A stretch of DNA of 64,000 bases from CAVQEG01 sp963711465 (GTDB lineage Bacteria; Bacteroidota; Ignavibacteria; OLB7), in contig CAVQEG010000001.1 of the NCBI GenBank assembly GCA_963711465.1, positions 1,922,001-1,986,000 on the forward strand. The letters run 5' to 3'. Position numbers and translations under genes: made by a program. Each line of letters starts with the position of its first letter. Positions within the stretch are counted from its first letter, which is position 1. Below, piece by piece: positions 60,939-64,000 of the stretch. The notes beneath the pieces were generated by a model. It made no database searches and had not been told where the DNA came from. It saw nothing but the letters and a program-made list of their open reading frames with translations.

Positions 60939-61631
60939 TTACGGAGACTTGTCCGAGGCGGGGGGCTTCATCTGGACGCCACCGGAGTCCCCCACCGTTG
61001 TCGGCGGATGGCTGCCGAGATCGAGAGGGTTTCGTTGTGCCGAGGACTCCGTCGAGTGCGCCGGCGGCGTGCTGGCCGCCGCCTGTCCCCTGTTCTGCTG
61101 CACCGGCTGCTGCTGCGTGGCGCCCTGCTGCACCGGCTGCTCGACGGCATCGGCACCGGATTCGACGGCGTTCGACGCAGGCGGCGTGAAGTTGAACTCC
61201 TTTGAATCCGGGGAGCTCGGGTTCGGCGTGAGCGCGTGTGACGGCGCCGAGCGTTCGACCGCCGGCGGCGTGGACGATCCGTTGTCGGAACGGAGCCAGC
61301 CGCTGCCGATGACCGTAGCGACGATACCGCCGGCGACGATCACGGTGGCGACGATACCCGTCTTGGTCGCGAGCGCGGCGAGAATGCCGCCGACGCCGGT
61401 GGTCGCCGCGCCGGAGACGGCCGCCAGAGCGGCCAGCAGCACGTCGCGGTCGAGATTCTTTGACGGAGCGATCGTCTCGGCCTCGGTCTGCATCATCCCC
61501 TCCATACCCCCATACTGCTCGTAGAGTGCGCGGGTCTCGGGTGAGGACTCGAGCATCTCGGCGAGCTTCGACTCCTGGCCGGCGTCGAGCGTCCGTTCGT
61601 AGTGTCCTATGATCAGTTCTTCGGCATTCAT
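60939..61631 (-). CDS. Anti-sigma-like single-pass membrane protein
   Basis: 230 residues: helical N-terminus MNAEELIIGHYERTLDAGQE with a pattern (ESSPETRALYEQYGGMEGMM) resembling zinc-less anti-sigma domains, an Ala/Gly/Val-rich hydrophobic stretch (about 65-110, possibly two membrane helices), and a long Pro/Ser/Gln-rich periplasmic tail (115-230). It begins 12 bases after the ECF sigma stop. It probably holds the sigma factor at the membrane. Its N-terminus resembles that of the fusion at 49547 in character, not clearly in sequence. Confidence 0.68.
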   Translation of the reverse strand: MNAEELIIGHYERTLDAGQESKLAEMLESSPETRALYEQYGGMEGMMQTEAETIAPSKNLDRDVLLAALAAVSGAATTGVGGILAALATKTGIVATVIVAGGIVATVIGSGWLRSDNGSSTPPAVERSAPSHALTPNPSSPDSKEFNFTPPASNAVESGADAVEQPVQQGATQQQPVQQNRGQAAASTPPAHSTESSAQRNPLDLGSHPPTTVGDSGGVQMKPPASDKSP

Positions 61632-61643
61632 TGCATTGGTATC

Positions 61644-62201
61644 TCAGACCCGGTCGGCGAAGTAGGGGAGCAGAATCTCATGCAGCTTCTGCTTCGCCCG
61701 GAAGATTCTCACTTTGACCGTGGCGAGTTTTGCCCCCGTTATCTCTGCGATTTCGTTGTAGCTGAATCCGTTGTACACCCGCAGGACGATCGCCTCGCGG
61801 AGATCGTCGGGGAGCTGCTCGATCCCCTGCTTGAGGATCTCGGTGCTCATGTCATAGCTCGTCTCGCTCTCCGGCGTATGCAGCGTATCGCGTACCTCGT
61901 CGAGCGACACGTAGTCGGGCCGATCCCGAAGCGCATTGAGCGACAGATTCCGGGCGATCGCGAAGAGCCACGCGGCGAAATTGCCCTGCTTGAAATGGCT
62001 TCGCTTGCGCGCCACGCGGATGAAGATCTCCTGGAAGACATCCTCGGCCAGATCGGTCGAGCCCACCATCTTGATCGCGTAGGCGTAGACACGTCGATTG
62101 TACCGATGGTAGAGTTCCGAGAAGGCGGCTTCGTCCCCCTCCTTGAACCGCTCCATCAGCTCCTCATCGCTGGTCTGGGTGTCGCGCGCGCTGTTCGCCA
62201 T
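61644..62201 (-). CDS. ECF RNA polymerase sigma factor
   Basis: 185 residues from ATG 62201 (ANSARDTQTSDEELMERF). Region 2: EGDEAAFSELYHRYNRRVYA, STDLAEDVFQEIFIRVARKR; region 4: IEQLPDDLREAIVLRVYNGF, then SYNEIAEITGAKLATVKVRI. It heads the module sigma/anti-sigma-like/OmpA/giant cargo on the minus strand. The same length and order as the sigma factor at 50923, but the sequences differ enough that recognition of different promoters is likely. Confidence 0.9.
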   Translation of the reverse strand: MANSARDTQTSDEELMERFKEGDEAAFSELYHRYNRRVYAYAIKMVGSTDLAEDVFQEIFIRVARKRSHFKQGNFAAWLFAIARNLSLNALRDRPDYVSLDEVRDTLHTPESETSYDMSTEILKQGIEQLPDDLREAIVLRVYNGFSYNEIAEITGAKLATVKVRIFRAKQKLHEILLPYFADRV

Positions 62202-62292
62202 GTGTCGGCAGGAACACGATCCTGAATTAAAAGTTTCGGGTGCATCGGTTGCAGTCTGTACCGCGAATGAACGCGACCGTCCCGCCAATCCA

Positions 62293-62300
62293 TATATTGA
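62293..62300 (+). promoter_or_regulatory. Possible -7 element TATATTGA before the tricorn-type gene
   Basis: The same octamer as before rpoN, 65 bases upstream of the ATG at 62365. No -33 TTG found. Confidence 0.3.
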
Positions 62301-62364
62301 CGGATTCGCCCGAGGCGATCGTTTCCCTGCCCACGCCGGCCCGTATTCAATCATTTCGACGACC

Positions 62365-64000
62365 ATGACCCAGTCCGGTTACTACCGCTATCCCGCAATC
62401 CAGAACGAGACCGTTGTCTTCACCAGCGAGGACGACCTGTGGATGGTGCCTGCCGATGGCGGCGTCGCCCGTCGGCTCACCTCCAGTCTCAGCCAGGCCT
62501 CGCGTCCCCACCTCTCCCCCGACGGACGCTGGCTCGCCTTCACCGCACAGGAGGAAGGGCCGCCCGAGCTGTACGTGATGGAAGCCGCAGGGAGCGAACC
62601 GCGCCGGCTCACCTACTACGGAAGCAATACGCGCCCGGTCGGATGGACCCGCGAGGGCGACCGCGTCGTCTTCGTCTCCAGTAAGGGACAGCCCTTTCCC
62701 CACCTGACGCATGCCTTGTTGATGGCCCCCGATGGCGTGCAGCCCGAACCGGTCGGCGTCGGCCCGGTCAGCAACCTCTCCTTCGGTCCCGAGCAGGGAA
62801 TGGTCATCGGTCGCAACACCGCCGATCCCGCGCGGTGGAAGCGCTACCGCGGCGGTACCGCCGGCAACATCTGGATCGATGTCGATGGCACCGGCGACTT
62901 CCGCGAACTGATCGAACTCAAGGGCAACCTCGCCGCTCCGATGTGGGTCGGTGAGCGAATCTACTTCCTGAGCGATCACGAGGGCTACGGCAACATCTAC
63001 TCGTGTACGCCCACTGGCGACGACCTGCGCCGCCATACCGATCACGACAAGTTCTACGCGCGCAATCCCCAGAGCGATGGTCGGCGCATCGTCTACCACT
63101 CCGGCGGTGACCTCTACCTGTTCGATCCGGCTGAGAACGCCACGCGGGTCATTCCGATCGAGTACCATTCGCCCCGTACCCAGCGCGGCCGCAAGTTCGT
63201 CGCCGCCTCCAATGCCCTGCAGAGCTACGCGCCGCATCCTGATGGACATGAGCTGGCGATCGTCGCCCGCGGAAAGCCGTTCACCATCGCCGCCTTCGCC
63301 GGCGCTCCCACACAGTTCGGCATTCCCGACGGCGTCCGCTATCGCGCCGCCCGATTCCTCTCCGACGGACGTCGCCTCGTGGCCGTCTCCGACAGCAGCG
63401 GCAACGAACGCCTCGTCGTCTTCGATCCGAACGAGCCCGAAACCGAGGACCGCTACGATGACCTCGACATCGGTCGCCCCGTCGATCTGCAGGTCTCCCC
63501 CACCGCCGATGTCGTCGCCATCTCCAATCATCGCAACGAAGTCCTGCTGGTGGACCTCCAGGCGCGCACGCTGCAACAGATCGACCGCAGCGCGACGCTC
63601 CACGACGGTTCCCTCGCCTTCTCCCCCGACGGCCGCTGGCTCGCCTTCAACCATGCCGAACATCCGGAGAAGAGCTACCTGATGATCGCCTCGGTCGAGA
63701 CCGGCGACGTCCATCAGGTCACCGAGCCGCTGCTCAATGACATCAATCCGTCGTTCGATCCCGAGGGACGCTACCTCTACTTCCTCTCCTTCCGGGAATT
63801 CGATCCCGTCTACGACAACCTCCACTTCGATCTCGGCTTCCCGCGCGGCATGCGCCCCTATGTCGTGACCCTTCGCAAGGACGTGGAGAATCCGTTCCTG
63901 CCGAAACCCAAGGCACCGAACGACGTGGCGCGTGGCAGGAAGAACGGCGCTGCGGGTGAACCCGAGGGTGATGGTGAGGAGAAATCCGTCGAACCGGTCG
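62365..64000 (+). CDS. Tricorn-type protease (S41 family), N-terminal part, cut by the window edge
   Basis: 545 codons visible. GYYRYPAIQNETVVFTSEDD, then LWMVPADGGVARRLTSSLSQ, is the start of the tricorn propeller, with PD40 blades at PHLSPDGRWLAFTAQ, SYAPHPDGHELAIVA and LAFSPDGRWLAFNHAE. The second, seven-bladed propeller begins around residue 280. The S41 protease core and PDZ lie beyond the edge. In tricorn peptidases the propellers gate peptides to the active site. No signal peptide, so cytoplasmic. Confidence 0.85.
   Translation, partial: MTQSGYYRYPAIQNETVVFTSEDDLWMVPADGGVARRLTSSLSQASRPHLSPDGRWLAFTAQEEGPPELYVMEAAGSEPRRLTYYGSNTRPVGWTREGDRVVFVSSKGQPFPHLTHALLMAPDGVQPEPVGVGPVSNLSFGPEQGMVIGRNTADPARWKRYRGGTAGNIWIDVDGTGDFRELIELKGNLAAPMWVGERIYFLSDHEGYGNIYSCTPTGDDLRRHTDHDKFYARNPQSDGRRIVYHSGGDLYLFDPAENATRVIPIEYHSPRTQRGRKFVAASNALQSYAPHPDGHELAIVARGKPFTIAAFAGAPTQFGIPDGVRYRAARFLSDGRRLVAVSDSSGNERLVVFDPNEPETEDRYDDLDIGRPVDLQVSPTADVVAISNHRNEVLLVDLQARTLQQIDRSATLHDGSLAFSPDGRWLAFNHAEHPEKSYLMIASVETGDVHQVTEPLLNDINPSFDPEGRYLYFLSFREFDPVYDNLHFDLGFPRGMRPYVVTLRKDVENPFLPKPKAPNDVARGRKNGAAGEPEGDGEEKSVEPV

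Overview
The window is GC-rich, densely coded bacterial chromosome and looks like a member of the FCB group (Bacteroidota/Chlorobiota lineage, perhaps a Kapabacteria- or Ignavibacteria-type organism; that placement is inference). The evidence is: four intact or nearly intact proteins plus one frameshifted giant with type IX secretion (T9SS) C-terminal sorting domains; -7 promoter elements of the Bacteroidota type TAnnTTTG (183-190 on the minus strand, 11246 and 11695 on the plus strand); general scarcity of Shine-Dalgarno sequences; and Bacteroidota-style outer-membrane barrels, FabI, DUF3109 and SBBP proteins. No phage, insertion sequence, integrase or CRISPR array was seen.

Layout. 1-387: left edge, possibly the 5' end of a minus-strand gene with its promoter. 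388-1128: phosphoribosyltransferase. 1371-11192 (plus): a glycan-use-like locus with a T9SS propeller protein, Na+/solute symporter, glycosidase-like protein, BNR protein and large lipoprotein, with no SusC/SusD. 11193-11938: two strong promoters, a candidate structured RNA or leader, and a 31-residue membrane protein. 11939-15541 (plus): tight operon of an acidic protein, an FtsB-like protein, ROK glucokinase, lipoprotein, BadF-type sugar kinase and cupin phosphoglucose isomerase. 15551-18489: small T9SS protein, then two mannose-6-phosphate-isomerase-like genes. 18618-19529: fabI, ended by a 14-bp hairpin. 19631-24606 (minus): five outer-membrane barrel genes of two families and a lipoprotein. 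24689-30160 (minus): orphan peptide-binding lipoprotein, tRNA-Pro, SIS-type PGI/PMI, lipoprotein, cupin, acidic protein, Ogg2-type DNA glycosylase. 30257-34728 (plus): GH88/105, KDG-kinase-like and GH38 genes. 34735-38630: MFS exporter, PASTA protein, AlbA/winged-helix protein, TauE/SafE permease. 38701-44054: RMD-like TPR protein, DUF3109, rpoN, hslU. 44100-45095: PD40 lipoprotein.

45140-62201 is almost all minus strand and holds two parallel envelope modules. Each starts with a 185-residue ECF sigma factor followed by a membrane protein in the anti-sigma position, then envelope and secreted proteins. Module 1 (51480 to 45140) has a TM/barrel fusion, a lipoprotein and two paralogous T9SS proteins separated by degraded remnants of further sorting domains. 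Module 2 (62201 to 53780) has an anti-sigma-like protein, a double-OmpA protein and a giant SBBP/choice-of-anchor protein whose sorting domain is split by a frameshift in a run of six G. An acyl-CoA synthetase lies between them. A tricorn-type protease runs off the right edge.

The best candidates for something undescribed are the promoter/structured RNA/mini-membrane-protein unit at 11224-11562, the paired ECF-to-T9SS modules, and the sorting-domain graveyard at 46728-47113. Intergenic ends are often marked by long perfect GC-rich hairpins without a U-tract.
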